Shown here one piece after another: positions 8,958 through 17,966 of a stretch of 64,000 bases of DNA. Position 1 is the first letter of the stretch; every line of letters starts with the position of its first letter. The notes beneath the pieces were generated by a model that was given only the letters and a program-made list of their open reading frames with translations, was not told where the DNA came from and did not search any database. Location of the stretch: the NCBI GenBank assembly GCA_963699525.1, contig CAVOUI010000004.1:186001-250000 (forward strand), given 5' to 3'. The translations under genes were made by a program, and so were the position numbers. Origin of the DNA: SG8-41 sp963699525 (GTDB lineage: Bacteria; Pseudomonadota; Gammaproteobacteria; Burkholderiales; SG8-41).

Positions 8958-9407
8958 ATGATCGAAGGGATGACTTGCGGCGCAGGCCGGCCTTTACGGC
9001 TGCGCGGATTCACGCTGGTCGAGATCATGGTGGTCGTCGTGATCCTCGGAATTCTCGCCGTGCTGATCGTGCCGCGGGTGGTCGGGCGCGCCGACGATGC
9101 GCGCATCGTGGCGGCGAAGCAGGACGTGGCGGCCATCATGCAGGCGTTGAAGCTCTATCGCCTGGACAACGGCCGCTATCCGACGACCGAGCAGGGCATT
9201 ACCGCGCTCGTCACCAAGCCCCAGAGCCAGCCGGTTCCCTCAAACTGGCAAAAGTACCTGGACAAGATTCCCAAGGACCCATGGGGCGAGCCCTATCAGT
9301 ATCTCAATCCCGGCGTGCGCGGCGAGATCGACGTGTTTTCACTTGGAGCCGACAAGCAGCCCGGCGGCAGCGGGGCGGACGCCGACGTCGGCTCCTGGGA
9401 CCTGTAA
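8958..9407 (+). CDS. gspG: Type II secretion major pseudopilin GspG
   Basis: 149 residues. The prepilin leader ends in LRGFTLVEIMVVVVILGILA: cleavage after Gly and N-methylation of Phe by a prepilin peptidase (not encoded here), with Glu at mature position 5. The C-terminal part has the GspG-specific DNGRYPTTEQGITALV and DPWGEPYQYLNPG segments and the calcium-site region near the end. It polymerises into the T2SS pseudopilus in the periplasm. First gene of the 10-gene co-directional block; gspH follows after 15 bases. Confidence 0.95.
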   Translation: MIEGMTCGAGRPLRLRGFTLVEIMVVVVILGILAVLIVPRVVGRADDARIVAAKQDVAAIMQALKLYRLDNGRYPTTEQGITALVTKPQSQPVPSNWQKYLDKIPKDPWGEPYQYLNPGVRGEIDVFSLGADKQPGGSGADADVGSWDL

Positions 9408-9422
9408 TCCCAGCGCCTTGCG

Positions 9423-9851
9423 ATGCGCCGCGCCGGCTTCACGCTGATCGAGCTGCTGGTCGTAATTGCGATGCTCGGCATCGCCGCTGCCGTGGTCGCG
9501 CTTTCCGTATCGGGCAGCGACGCTCGCCAGGTGCGGGAAGAGGCGGCGCGTCTTGGCGCTCTGTTCCGCATCGCGCAGGACGAAGCGCGGATCACGGGGC
9601 GAGCGTTGGTGTGGGAGGCCGACGTGACGGGCTACCGCTTCCGGCCGCTCGGGGAGGAACCGGCGGCGGACTGGAACGACGAAATCCTGCGGCCGCGGAC
9701 CTGGCCGTTCGAGGTGCGCCACGTCGAGGGCGGGCGCATCCTGTTTAGCCGCGAGCCGCTGCTCGAGCCGACGACGCTGCGCATCGATACCCCCGAGCGC
9801 GAGGCGCGGCTCGAGCTGGACGCTCTCGGCAACCTGAAGCTTGTCGAATGA
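9423..9851 (+). CDS. gspH: Type II secretion minor pseudopilin GspH
   Basis: 142 residues with the type IV pilin-like leader MRRAGFTLIELLVVIAMLG, Glu at mature position 5 and one N-terminal hydrophobic helix. The C-terminal domain is beta-rich and weakly conserved, as is usual for GspH. It acts as a minor pseudopilin of the T2SS pseudopilus. The assignment rests on length and position between gspG and gspI. Its stop overlaps the gspI ATG by four bases, indicating translational coupling. Confidence 0.88.
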   Translation: MRRAGFTLIELLVVIAMLGIAAAVVALSVSGSDARQVREEAARLGALFRIAQDEARITGRALVWEADVTGYRFRPLGEEPAADWNDEILRPRTWPFEVRHVEGGRILFSREPLLEPTTLRIDTPEREARLELDALGNLKLVE

Positions 9852-10222
9852 GCAGCCATCGCGCGCGCGGCTTCACGCTGATCGAGATGCTGGTGGCGCT
9901 GGCGATCGTCGCCGTTGCGCTGCTTGCGGGCCTGCGAGCGGTTGGCACGATGGCGCACACGGGGGCCGCGCTCAAGCTGCGACTGCTGGCGCAGATTTCG
10001 GCCGAAAACCGGATCGCGGAGCTGCGCGCCGCGCGTGCATTTCCCGGGATCGGCACCCGCACCGTCGAATGTCCCCAGGGCGGCGTGCAACTCGAGTGCG
10101 TCGAGGAGGCGAAGGCAACACCGAATCCCCTGTTCCGCCGCATCGAGGTGCGCGTCTATGCGGGTGCCGACCGTGACCACCTCCTTGCCGAGCTGATCGG
10201 CATCCTTCCGCGGGAGTCCTGA
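9848..10222 (+). CDS. gspI: Type II secretion minor pseudopilin GspI
   Basis: 124 residues with leader RGFTLIEMLVALAIVAVALL and the short C-terminal domain typical of GspI, including AENRIAELRAARAFP, which resembles the conserved region after the pilin helix. It forms the pseudopilus tip complex with GspJ and GspK. It overlaps gspH by four bases (ATGA) and is followed by gspJ after four bases. Confidence 0.9.
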   Translation: MSSHRARGFTLIEMLVALAIVAVALLAGLRAVGTMAHTGAALKLRLLAQISAENRIAELRAARAFPGIGTRTVECPQGGVQLECVEEAKATPNPLFRRIEVRVYAGADRDHLLAELIGILPRES

Positions 10223-10226
10223 GATC

Positions 10227-10832
10227 ATGCGACGCGGGCCGCGAGCGCCGGGATTCACGCTGGTCGAGATGCTGGTCGCGATCGCGCTCCTCGGGCTGTT
10301 GGGCGTCATCTGCTGGCGCGGCCTCGACTACGTCGCCGGGCAGCGTGAGCGCATCGACCGCGACACCGAGGAGCTCTCGCGCGTCCTGCGCGTTCTGTCC
10401 CAGCTCGAGCGTGACATCGCGCAGCGCGCCGCGGACTTCATGCTTCCTCCGCAATCCGCGCCGGGGGTGCTACCGCCCTCGATCGTCGTCTACGGCGCCG
10501 CGGATGGCGCCGTCGCACTCGAGATCGTGCGCATCGCGCCCCGCGCCGGCGGGCCGGCGGGCGCGCAGCGCGTCATCTATCGAATTTCGGAGGCGGTCCT
10601 GACGCGCAGCGTCTCACCGTCCGGGACCGGCCTGCCGGTCGCAGCCGCGGGCGACGCCGTCGAACTGCTGCCCGGGGCGCGCCGGCTCACAGTGCGCACC
10701 TACTCGGGCGGCTTTTGGTCGGAGGCGGGCGATAGCGCGCCCGGGGTGCAGCCACCCGTCCGCGCGACCGCGATCGAAGTGGCGGTCGAAGTCGCAGACG
10801 GGGCGCGCTACGTGAGGGTATTCACGCTATGA
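10227..10832 (+). CDS. gspJ: Type II secretion minor pseudopilin GspJ
   Basis: 201 residues, matching GspJ. The leader is PGFTLVEMLVAIALLGLLG, followed by the conserved RVLSQLERDIAQR segment after the helix and a larger beta-rich C-terminal domain. It is part of the GspI-J-K tip complex. It overlaps the gspK ATG by four bases. Confidence 0.9.
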   Translation: MRRGPRAPGFTLVEMLVAIALLGLLGVICWRGLDYVAGQRERIDRDTEELSRVLRVLSQLERDIAQRAADFMLPPQSAPGVLPPSIVVYGAADGAVALEIVRIAPRAGGPAGAQRVIYRISEAVLTRSVSPSGTGLPVAAAGDAVELLPGARRLTVRTYSGGFWSEAGDSAPGVQPPVRATAIEVAVEVADGARYVRVFTL

Positions 10833-11725
10833 AGAGGCGGGCGGAGCGCGGCGCGGCGGTCGTCATGGCGATGCTCGTCGTCGCGGTGGCGGCGATGCTC
10901 GTCGCCGGCGCGTTCTGGCGGCAAAACGTCATCGCGCGCCAGGCGGAGAACGAGCTGTCCTATGCGCAGGCGAAATGGCTGATACGCGGCGCGATCGACT
11001 GGGCCGGCGTCATTCTCAGGGAGGACGCGCGCACCTCGAGCGTGGACCACGCCGGCGAGCCGTGGGCGGTGCCGCTCGCGGACACGCATCTCAATCCCGA
11101 CGACGGGCGCGACCCGGTGTATCTTGCCGGAGCCATCCGCGACGAGCAGGCGAAATTCAACCTGCGCAATCTCGCGGGGCCGAAAGGCGTGAATCCGCGC
11201 GAGGTGGTGGTGTTGCAACGGCTGCTTGCGCTCGTCGGAGAGAGCGAGGCGATTGCCGGGCCCATTGCGGAGCGGGTACTCGCGACGGTGCCCGGCGAGG
11301 ACGGGCGCAAGCAGACTAACCTCGGGCTCGGCACGATTGACGATCTGCTCGGCGTGAAGGGCGTCAGCGCCGCGGCCATCGAGCGGCTGCGGCCGTTTGC
11401 CACGGTGCTGCCGCTGCCGACCCCGGTCAATGCGAACACCGCGCCCGCGGAGGTACTGGCGGCTCGTATCGATAACCTCACGCTCGCCGACGCGCGGCGG
11501 TTGACCGCGAGTCGTGACCGGGCGTACTTCAAGGATCGCACCGATGTCCTCTCCCGCATCGAGCAGCTGAAGCTCCAGGCGAGCGATGCGGATATCGCCG
11601 TTTCTACGCAATACTTTTCGGTGGACGGGACGGTGAGCTACCGGCGCGCGCGCCTGCACGCCGAGGCCCTGCTCAGGCGCAACGCGGGCCGTGTGGAATC
11701 GGTGTGGCTGCGGGAGGGTGCGTGA
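10829..11725 (+). CDS. gspK: Type II secretion minor pseudopilin GspK
   Basis: 298 residues, the size of GspK. The leader RGAAVVMAMLVVAVAAMLVA carries Ala rather than Phe after the processed residue and no Glu at mature position 5, as expected for this tip subunit. The helical insertion and SAM-like domains include the QAKFNLRNLAGPKG region and the NANTAPAEVLAARIDNLTLA helix-hairpin-helix. It caps the pseudopilus tip. Its TGA overlaps the GTG of gspL (GTGA). Confidence 0.92.
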   Translation: MKRRAERGAAVVMAMLVVAVAAMLVAGAFWRQNVIARQAENELSYAQAKWLIRGAIDWAGVILREDARTSSVDHAGEPWAVPLADTHLNPDDGRDPVYLAGAIRDEQAKFNLRNLAGPKGVNPREVVVLQRLLALVGESEAIAGPIAERVLATVPGEDGRKQTNLGLGTIDDLLGVKGVSAAAIERLRPFATVLPLPTPVNANTAPAEVLAARIDNLTLADARRLTASRDRAYFKDRTDVLSRIEQLKLQASDADIAVSTQYFSVDGTVSYRRARLHAEALLRRNAGRVESVWLREGA

Positions 11726-12900
11726 CTACGTTGCGCGTGAGGCTCGTCCCGCTCGCCGAGCTCGGCGCCGACTCCGCGCTCGATTTCGAAATCATCGACG
11801 GCGAGCGCCGCGTGCTCGAGCGCGGCATCGCGGTGCCGGCCGCGCTGCCGCGGATCGCGCGAACGGAGCTCGTGATCGCTGCGCCCGACGTGCTGCTGCT
11901 CGACGTCGCGCTGCCGCGCCTGTCCGGCGCACGGCTGCGCGCGGCGCTGCCCGCGCTCGCCGAGCCCATGCTGCTCGGCGAGATCGAGCATGCTTTCGTC
12001 GTGGCCGGCAGGGCCGACGGCACGGGGCGGTCGACGCTCGCCGTGCTTGACCGGGCGCTGCTCAAGCGCGCGCTCGAGCTGCTCGGCCGCCTCGGGATCG
12101 CGCCCGCCAGCGCGACCCCCGAACCCCTCACGCTCGCCGCTGGAAGGAACCGATGGCGCCTCCGCCAGAGCACCTCGTACGGCAGCCTGCGCATGGGCGA
12201 TCGGCTCGGCATCGCCTGCTCCGGGTCCGGGGGTGCGGATCCGCCCGTGGAATTGCGGCTCGCGCTGGAACAGGCAGGCGCGGCCAGGCCGGAAGCGATC
12301 GAGGTCGAGGGCCAGTGCGACAGCGCCGCTTGGACCGCGGCGCTCGGGGTGACCGTAAACGCGGTTGCCCCGGGCAGCGCCCGCGCGGCACCGGTCGCGC
12401 TCGAACTGCTGCAATACGAATTCGAGCCCCGCATGGTCGACTGGCGCGCCTGGCGCCTGCCTGCCGCGCTGGCCGCGGCGCTCGCGCTTGCGTGGATCGC
12501 CGGCCTCAACATCGACGCGTGGCTCAAGCTGCGCGAGGAGCGGCAGTTGCGTGCCCAGATGAGCGCTGCGTTCCGCGAGGTGTTTCCGCGGGTGCCGGTG
12601 GTGCTCGATCCCTTGGCGCAGATGCGGCGCGGGATTGCCGAGATGCGATCCGGCGCCGGCACGGGTGACGCCGGCGATTTCCTGCCCCTGGCTGTGAGCT
12701 TTGCCCAGGCGGTGCAGGTCGACCCCGAATCGGTGCGGACCCTCGAATACCGCGACCGGACGCTGGTGGTGCGCTTCGAGCCGCGGGCGGTGGACTCGGC
12801 CGCGAAGCGGGACGCGCTCGTCACTCGCCTCGCCAAGGCCGGGCTGACGGCGAAGTTTTCCGATGCGGCGCTGAGCGTGCGGAAGGGGGGCGGCACGTGA
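11722..12900 (+). CDS. gspL: Type II secretion inner-membrane platform protein GspL
   Basis: 392 residues from the GTG at 11722, chosen because it gives a four-base GTGA overlap with gspK. The N-terminal cytoplasmic actin-like domain (about residues 1-240) recruits the GspE ATPase. One transmembrane helix (around LPAALAAALALAWIAGL) and a periplasmic ferredoxin-like domain follow, the latter ending in the RLAKAGLTAKFSDAAL segment typical of GspL. The protein is Ala/Arg-rich like the rest of the operon. It is coupled by another GTGA overlap to gspM, its structural partner. Confidence 0.85.
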   Translation: MTTLRVRLVPLAELGADSALDFEIIDGERRVLERGIAVPAALPRIARTELVIAAPDVLLLDVALPRLSGARLRAALPALAEPMLLGEIEHAFVVAGRADGTGRSTLAVLDRALLKRALELLGRLGIAPASATPEPLTLAAGRNRWRLRQSTSYGSLRMGDRLGIACSGSGGADPPVELRLALEQAGAARPEAIEVEGQCDSAAWTAALGVTVNAVAPGSARAAPVALELLQYEFEPRMVDWRAWRLPAALAAALALAWIAGLNIDAWLKLREERQLRAQMSAAFREVFPRVPVVLDPLAQMRRGIAEMRSGAGTGDAGDFLPLAVSFAQAVQVDPESVRTLEYRDRTLVVRFEPRAVDSAAKRDALVTRLAKAGLTAKFSDAALSVRKGGGT

Positions 12901-13388
12901 TCGGAAGGCTTCGCGCATGGTGGGTCGGACTGGGGAGGCGCGAGCGCGCGCTGACGGCGGCGGCCAGCTCGTTCGCGCTACTCGCGCTGCTGTATCTCGT
13001 TGCGCTCGAGCCCGCGTGGAAGGCGCGCGTCCGGCTCGACGCGGAGCTGCCGCGGCTGCGTACGCAAGTGGCGGAGATCGACGCGCTCGCCCAGGAAGCG
13101 AAACGGCTGACGAGCCGGGGCGTCGCGGTGGAGTCCGCGGGCGCAGCGAAGACCGCGCTCGAGCAGGCGCTCGCCCGCGCGAACCTCGGTGGCGTGCAAA
13201 TAGCCGTGCTCGATGAGCGCCGTCTCGGAGTGACCGCGAAAAGCGTGCCCGTGACGCAATGGCTTGCCTGGATGGAGGAGGCGGCACGCGAATCGCGGCT
13301 CCGCGTCGCCGCGGCGCGGATCTCGCGGACCGCGGTGCGGGCCGTCGTCGACGCCGAGGCCACTTTCGAGATCGCAGCACGTCAGTGA
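12897..13388 (+). CDS. gspM: Type II secretion inner-membrane protein GspM
   Basis: 163 residues, starting with GTG in a four-base overlap with gspL. A short basic N terminus (RLRAWWVGLGRRERAL), one transmembrane helix and a coiled or ferredoxin-like periplasmic domain match GspM. It dimerises with GspL to stabilise the platform. Sequence conservation in this family is low, so position and topology carry the call. Confidence 0.85.
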   Translation: MIGRLRAWWVGLGRRERALTAAASSFALLALLYLVALEPAWKARVRLDAELPRLRTQVAEIDALAQEAKRLTSRGVAVESAGAAKTALEQALARANLGGVQIAVLDERRLGVTAKSVPVTQWLAWMEEAARESRLRVAAARISRTAVRAVVDAEATFEIAARQ

Positions 13389-13402
13389 TCCGGCCCTGAA
13401 CG

Positions 13403-14140
13403 ATGCGCTACCGACTGGTTCTCGCGCTTGCCGCAATCCTCACCGCTGCATTGATTGTGGCGGTGCGTGCGCCGGCGGCCTGGGTCGGCGACTGGCTGCA
13501 CGCGCAGGGGCGGCTGCGGCTCGTCGATGCGCGCGGTACCGTGTGGAACGGATCCGCGATGCTCGGGGTAAGCGACGGGCGGCAGGTGCTGCTCGTTCCG
13601 GGACGCGTCTCCTGGAAGATCGGTCTTGCTGGGATCGGGTCCGGTCACGTGTCGGCCGATGTCGCTCACCCGGCTCTCGCCGCGCCGCTCAAGATTACGC
13701 TCGCTCTTCGGGGAATCGCGCTGAAGGCGGGCCAGGCCGAGTTCCCCGCGGCGTTGCTCGTCGCGCTCGGCGCGCCGTTCAATACGGTTCGACCCGGAGG
13801 TGCCCTCGGCTTGCGCTGGTCCGATATCGAGTTGAAGGGCGGAACGTTGGCGGGCGATCTCCAGATCGACTGGCGCGATGCGCAGTCGGCGTTGTCCACC
13901 GTCGCGCCGCTCGGAAGCTACCGCCTGCAGATCACGGGAGGGGGCGACGTCGCGCGCGTGCAGCTGGATACTCTCCGCGGGCCGTTACGCCTGCAGGGCA
14001 GCGGCACGGTGAAAGGGGGGCGAGTGAGTTTCAAGGGGACCGCCTCATCCGACCCCGAAATGCGTTCTTCGCTGATCGGGTTGATCGGCCTCCTCGGCCG
14101 CAGGGTCGGCGATGAGGCGATCCTTTCCATTGAAACGTAA
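13403..14140 (+). CDS. gspN: Type II secretion system protein GspN
   Basis: 245 residues with an N-terminal signal anchor (LVLALAAILTAALIVAVRAP) followed by a beta-rich domain containing AWVGDWLHAQGRLRLVDARG, similar to the family consensus in which the Val/Leu-rich region precedes GTVWNG. GspN is accessory and found in a subset of T2SS operons, mainly in beta- and gammaproteobacteria. It starts 14 bases after gspM. The 129-base gap to gspD is the longest internal gap in the cluster and could hold an internal promoter. Confidence 0.85.
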   Translation: MRYRLVLALAAILTAALIVAVRAPAAWVGDWLHAQGRLRLVDARGTVWNGSAMLGVSDGRQVLLVPGRVSWKIGLAGIGSGHVSADVAHPALAAPLKITLALRGIALKAGQAEFPAALLVALGAPFNTVRPGGALGLRWSDIELKGGTLAGDLQIDWRDAQSALSTVAPLGSYRLQITGGGDVARVQLDTLRGPLRLQGSGTVKGGRVSFKGTASSDPEMRSSLIGLIGLLGRRVGDEAILSIET

Positions 14141-14269
14141 TTAAAATGAAAGAGTTACGGTATAGGCTGGGTCCATCGGCTCCGATTGTTGCGGATTCAG
14201 TCCTATGGCCTTCTCTGTGCAGCCCCCTTTGGAGCATAATGCGCATCCCGCCCCTGAAACTTGGTAGAA

Positions 14270-16417
14270 ATGAAGGACATGCCCCGGGGAGTTCGAGTGA
14301 ATACGCAGGATCGAGTTGGCACGCCCGCTGGGTGGTTGTGGGGCGGTGGGCTCAACCTGCGCGTCGCGATTCTAGCGATTGCGCTTGCGCTGTCCGCGGG
14401 CGCGTTCGCGCAGGATCGCGTCACGCTCAATTTCTCGAATACCGAAATCGAGGCGGTGGTACGGGCGGTCTCCCAGTTCACGGGCAAAGCCTTCATCGTT
14501 GATCCGCGCGTCAAGGGCACCCTAACTCTCACGATCGAGCAGCCGCTGTCACCTGAGCAGGCGATGGCGGCGCTCAGCGCCGCGCTACGGATGCAGGGCA
14601 TCGCCCTCGTCGAGTCGGGCGGCGTCGTGCGCGTCGTGCCCGAAGCCGACGCCAAGCTCCAGGGAGGCGCGGTGCAGGTCGGGCCGCCGGTCACGCGGGG
14701 CGACGAGCTGGTGACGCAGGTGTTTCGCCTCAACTACGCCGCGGCGGCGAGCGTCGTCCAGGTGCTGCGCCCGCTGATCGCGCCCAACAACACCATAACC
14801 GCCTACCCGGCCAACAACACGATCGTCGTCACCGACTTCGCGGAGAACATCCGCCGCATCGCGCGCATCATCGCCACCATCGACACACCTGCCGGCAGCG
14901 AGATCGATATCGTGCGGCTGGAGCACGCGATCGCGAGCGATCTCGCGGTGTTGCTGGGCAAGGTGCTTGACGCTGCCGCGCAGGGTGCGGATCCATCCCA
15001 GAGGGTGACGGTACTGGCGGAACCCACCAGCAACTCCCTTCTCATCCGATCCGCGAGCCCGGCACGGGCAAACCTCGTGCGCACGCTGATCGCCAAGCTC
15101 GACCAGCCCTCAACGGTGCCGGGCAACATTCACGTCGTGTATCTGAAGAACGCCGAGGCGACTCGCCTCGCGCGAACGCTGCTCGGCGCCGGGGGAACCG
15201 ATTCCGCTGGCGGCGGATTGTCTCAGTCCACCACCCCGATGACGTTTCAAGCGGCGGGGCGGCCTCCGGGCTCACCTCCGACGACGCAATCGGTCGGTGG
15301 TCCGCCGACCGTTCCGATTGGAACGCAGGCGCCCGTCTCCGGGCAGGTCGGCGGCGCGCAGATTCAGGCCGATCCCACGACCAATACGCTCATCATCACC
15401 GCGCCCGAGGCAGTCTATCGCCAGTTGCGCGCCGTCATCGACAAGCTCGATGTGCGCCGCGCGCAGGTCTTCATCGAAAGCTTGATCGTCGAGGTGACGG
15501 GCGACCAGGCGGCCGAATTCGGCATCCAGTGGCAGACCGGGACCGGCAACGCCGCCGGCGGTTCCGGAGCGTTCGGCGGCACCAATTTCGGCGCCGCAGG
15601 CACCAACATCATCGGGGTCGCGCAGAACCCGGCGTCCGTCGGCACCGGCCTCAACATCGGGATTGCAAAAGGAACGATCACGTTGCCGGGCGTCGGTACA
15701 GTTACCAACCTGCAGTTCCTGGCGCGCGCGCTGGAGCGAAATGCGAAGGCGAACATCCTGTCCACGCCCAACCTCCTGACGCTCGACAACGAGGAAGCGC
15801 GCATCATCGTCGGCCAGAACGTGCCCTTCATCACCGGTCAGTTCACGACGCCATCGTCGGCGACCGTCAACCCGTTCCAGACGATCGAACGCAAGGATGT
15901 CGGCCTGACGCTGCGGGTCCGGCCGCAGATCAGCGAGGGGGGCACGATCAAGCTGGTGATCTATCAGGAAGTGTCCCGCGTCGATAGCGACACCAACCCC
16001 GCCGGTATCATTACCAACATCCGGGCGATCGAGAGCAACGTGCTGGTGGATGATGGCTCCATCGTGGTGCTGGGCGGATTGGTGCAGGACACCGTGACCA
16101 CCAGCGTCGAGAAGGTGCCGGTGCTCGGCGATATTCCGCTTCTCGGACAGCTGTTCCGCTACGAGACGCGCCGGCAGCAAAAGACCAACCTGATGGTGTT
16201 TCTGCGTCCGTTCGTCGTGCGCGACGATAACGCGGTCCGCGCGATCACGATCGATCGCTACGACCAGATGCGCAGCATCGAGGAAAGCACGAGACAGAGC
16301 CCGCATGGGGTCCTGCCCGAATTAGGGCCTCCAATCCTGCCGCCGCTGGATCCTGCCGGTAAGCCGGAAGCGCCAACGACTACACCCGCGGATTCTCCCG
16401 CGACCCCCAAACCGTAG
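14270..16417 (+). CDS. gspD: Type II secretion outer-membrane secretin GspD
   Basis: About 715 residues. The signal peptide (AILAIALALSAGAFAQD) is not a lipobox. N0, N1, N2 and N3 domains follow up to about residue 440, with a Gly/Pro/Ser-rich insert around residues 310-365 before the last N domain. The secretin domain is marked by VGQNVPFITGQF, LTLRVRPQISEGGTIKL and VPVLGDIPLLGQLFRYE. GspD forms the outer-membrane exit channel. The start is uncertain: ATG 14270 is used, but TTG 14261, ATG 14279 and GTG 14297 are in frame, and GTG 14297 has the nearest GGGGAG. The Pro-rich C-terminal tail is extended, with no clear S-domain for a pilotin. Confidence 0.93.
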   Translation: MKDMPRGVRVNTQDRVGTPAGWLWGGGLNLRVAILAIALALSAGAFAQDRVTLNFSNTEIEAVVRAVSQFTGKAFIVDPRVKGTLTLTIEQPLSPEQAMAALSAALRMQGIALVESGGVVRVVPEADAKLQGGAVQVGPPVTRGDELVTQVFRLNYAAAASVVQVLRPLIAPNNTITAYPANNTIVVTDFAENIRRIARIIATIDTPAGSEIDIVRLEHAIASDLAVLLGKVLDAAAQGADPSQRVTVLAEPTSNSLLIRSASPARANLVRTLIAKLDQPSTVPGNIHVVYLKNAEATRLARTLLGAGGTDSAGGGLSQSTTPMTFQAAGRPPGSPPTTQSVGGPPTVPIGTQAPVSGQVGGAQIQADPTTNTLIITAPEAVYRQLRAVIDKLDVRRAQVFIESLIVEVTGDQAAEFGIQWQTGTGNAAGGSGAFGGTNFGAAGTNIIGVAQNPASVGTGLNIGIAKGTITLPGVGTVTNLQFLARALERNAKANILSTPNLLTLDNEEARIIVGQNVPFITGQFTTPSSATVNPFQTIERKDVGLTLRVRPQISEGGTIKLVIYQEVSRVDSDTNPAGIITNIRAIESNVLVDDGSIVVLGGLVQDTVTTSVEKVPVLGDIPLLGQLFRYETRRQQKTNLMVFLRPFVVRDDNAVRAITIDRYDQMRSIEESTRQSPHGVLPELGPPILPPLDPAGKPEAPTTTPADSPATPKP

Positions 16418-16454
16418 CGGCAGCACCACGCCGCGCCGCGATGCCCCGGCCGCG

Positions 16455-17883
16455 ATGAAGCATCTCATCCCCTACGCTTACGCCAAGGCGCATTCGGTGC
16501 TGCCGGCGGCCGAGCGCGACGGCCGGCTGGAACTCTGGGTCACGGCCACGACGCCTCCCGCCGCGGTCATGGAGGCGCGGCGGGTGCTCGCGCGCGACGT
16601 CGCGCCGCGGCTGGTCGATGCCGGGCAGTTCGAGGCGAGCCTGCGCGCCGCGTATGCCGAATCCGAAAGCGAGGCCGCGAGCGTCGTGGGCGAGGTCGAG
16701 GGCAAGATCGACCTGGGGCGCCTGATGCAGGACATCCCCGAGATCGAGGATCTGCTGGAGGCGCGCGACGACGCGCCGATCATCCGCATGCTGAACGCGC
16801 TGCTCTCGCAGGCGGTGCGCGAAGGGGCCTCCGACATCCACGTCGAGCCCTTCGAGACCTACTCGGTGGTGCGCTACCGCCTCGACGGCACGCTGCGCGA
16901 CATCGTGCGGCCGCGCCGCGCGCTGCACGCGGCGCTGGTGTCCCGCATCAAGATCATGGCGAATCTCGACATCGCCGAGAAGCGGCTTGCCGCAGGACGG
17001 CCGCATCATGCTGCGCCTGGGCGGGCGGCCGGTCGACGTGCGCGTGTCCACGCTCCCGACCGGGCACGGGGAGCGCGTGGTACTGCGGCTGCTCGACAAG
17101 GAGCGCGGGCGGCTCGAGCCCGAGAAGCTCGGGATGGCGCCGGATACCCTCGCTGCGCTTGACCGGCTGGTAAAGCAGCCGCATGGCATCGTGCTGGTTA
17201 CCGGCCCCACGGGCAGCGGCAAGACGACGACGCTCTACGCGATGCTCTCGCGTCTCGACGCCGGCACGACCAATATCACGACGGTCGAGGACCCGATCGA
17301 GTATGACCTGGAGGGCATCGCGCAGACGCAGGTCAACGCGCGCATCGACATGACGTTCGCGCGGGCGCTGCGGGCGATCCTGCGCCAGGACCCCGACGTC
17401 ATCATGATCGGCGAGATCCGGGACCTGGAGACGGCCCAGATCGCCGTGCAGGCCTCGTTGACCGGCCACCTGGTGCTGGCGACGCTGCATACCAACGACT
17501 CGGCTTCCGCCGTGACGCGGCTTCTCGACATGGGCATCGAGCCGTTCCTGCTTTCCTCCTCGATCCTCGGCATCCTCGCGCAGCGCCTGCTGCGCAAGCT
17601 GTGCACTGAATGCCGCCGGCCCGATGAGGGCGGCAAGCGCTGGCGCGCGGTCGGCTGTCCCGGCTGCGGGCAGGTGGGGTACGTGGGACGCACCGGCATC
17701 TACGAGCTGCTCGAGATCGACGAGGGGATGCGCACCGCGATCCACGCGCGCGAAGGCGAGCAGAAGCTGCGGGAGCTCGCGCGCGCGCGGGGCTTCCGGA
17801 CGCTCCACGAGGATGGCATGCGCTGGGTCGAGACGGGCGTCACTTCGATGGAGGAGCTGCTGCGCATCACCCGCGAGCAGTGA
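16455..17883 (+). CDS. gspE: Type II secretion ATPase GspE, interrupted by a +1 indel
   Basis: The protein is split between two frames at about 16987. Codons run KRL in the first frame and continue as PQDGRIMLRLGGRPVDVRVS in the next. Deleting one T of the TT at 16987-16988 gives a continuous protein of about 475 residues. The N1E and N2E domains precede the Walker A GPTGSGKTTTLYA, the Asp box, the Walker B DVIMIGEIRD, and the His box LATLHTNDS. A tetra-Cys zinc motif (CTEC and CPGC) follows. This hexameric cytoplasmic ATPase powers pseudopilus extension. The break in a short homopolymer of an otherwise perfectly conserved gene suggests a consensus error rather than gene loss. Confidence 0.9.
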
Positions 17884-17966
17884 GCGGGAGCCGATCCCTT
17901 CTTCCCGCGGGAAGGGCGCTTGAGTGGAACGCGGGCTCCTGATTCTGGTAGATTCCGGCTGAATCC

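Noticed and set aside
11638..13380. Long minus-strand frames opposite gspK-M
   Set aside because: The gsp genes on the plus strand have clear motifs and coupled starts. The minus frames are Arg/Ala/Ser-rich shadows.
16980..17000. Programmed frameshifting in gspE
   Set aside because: No slippery heptamer or downstream structure typical of it. A single extra T in a TT pair fits the window-wide error pattern.
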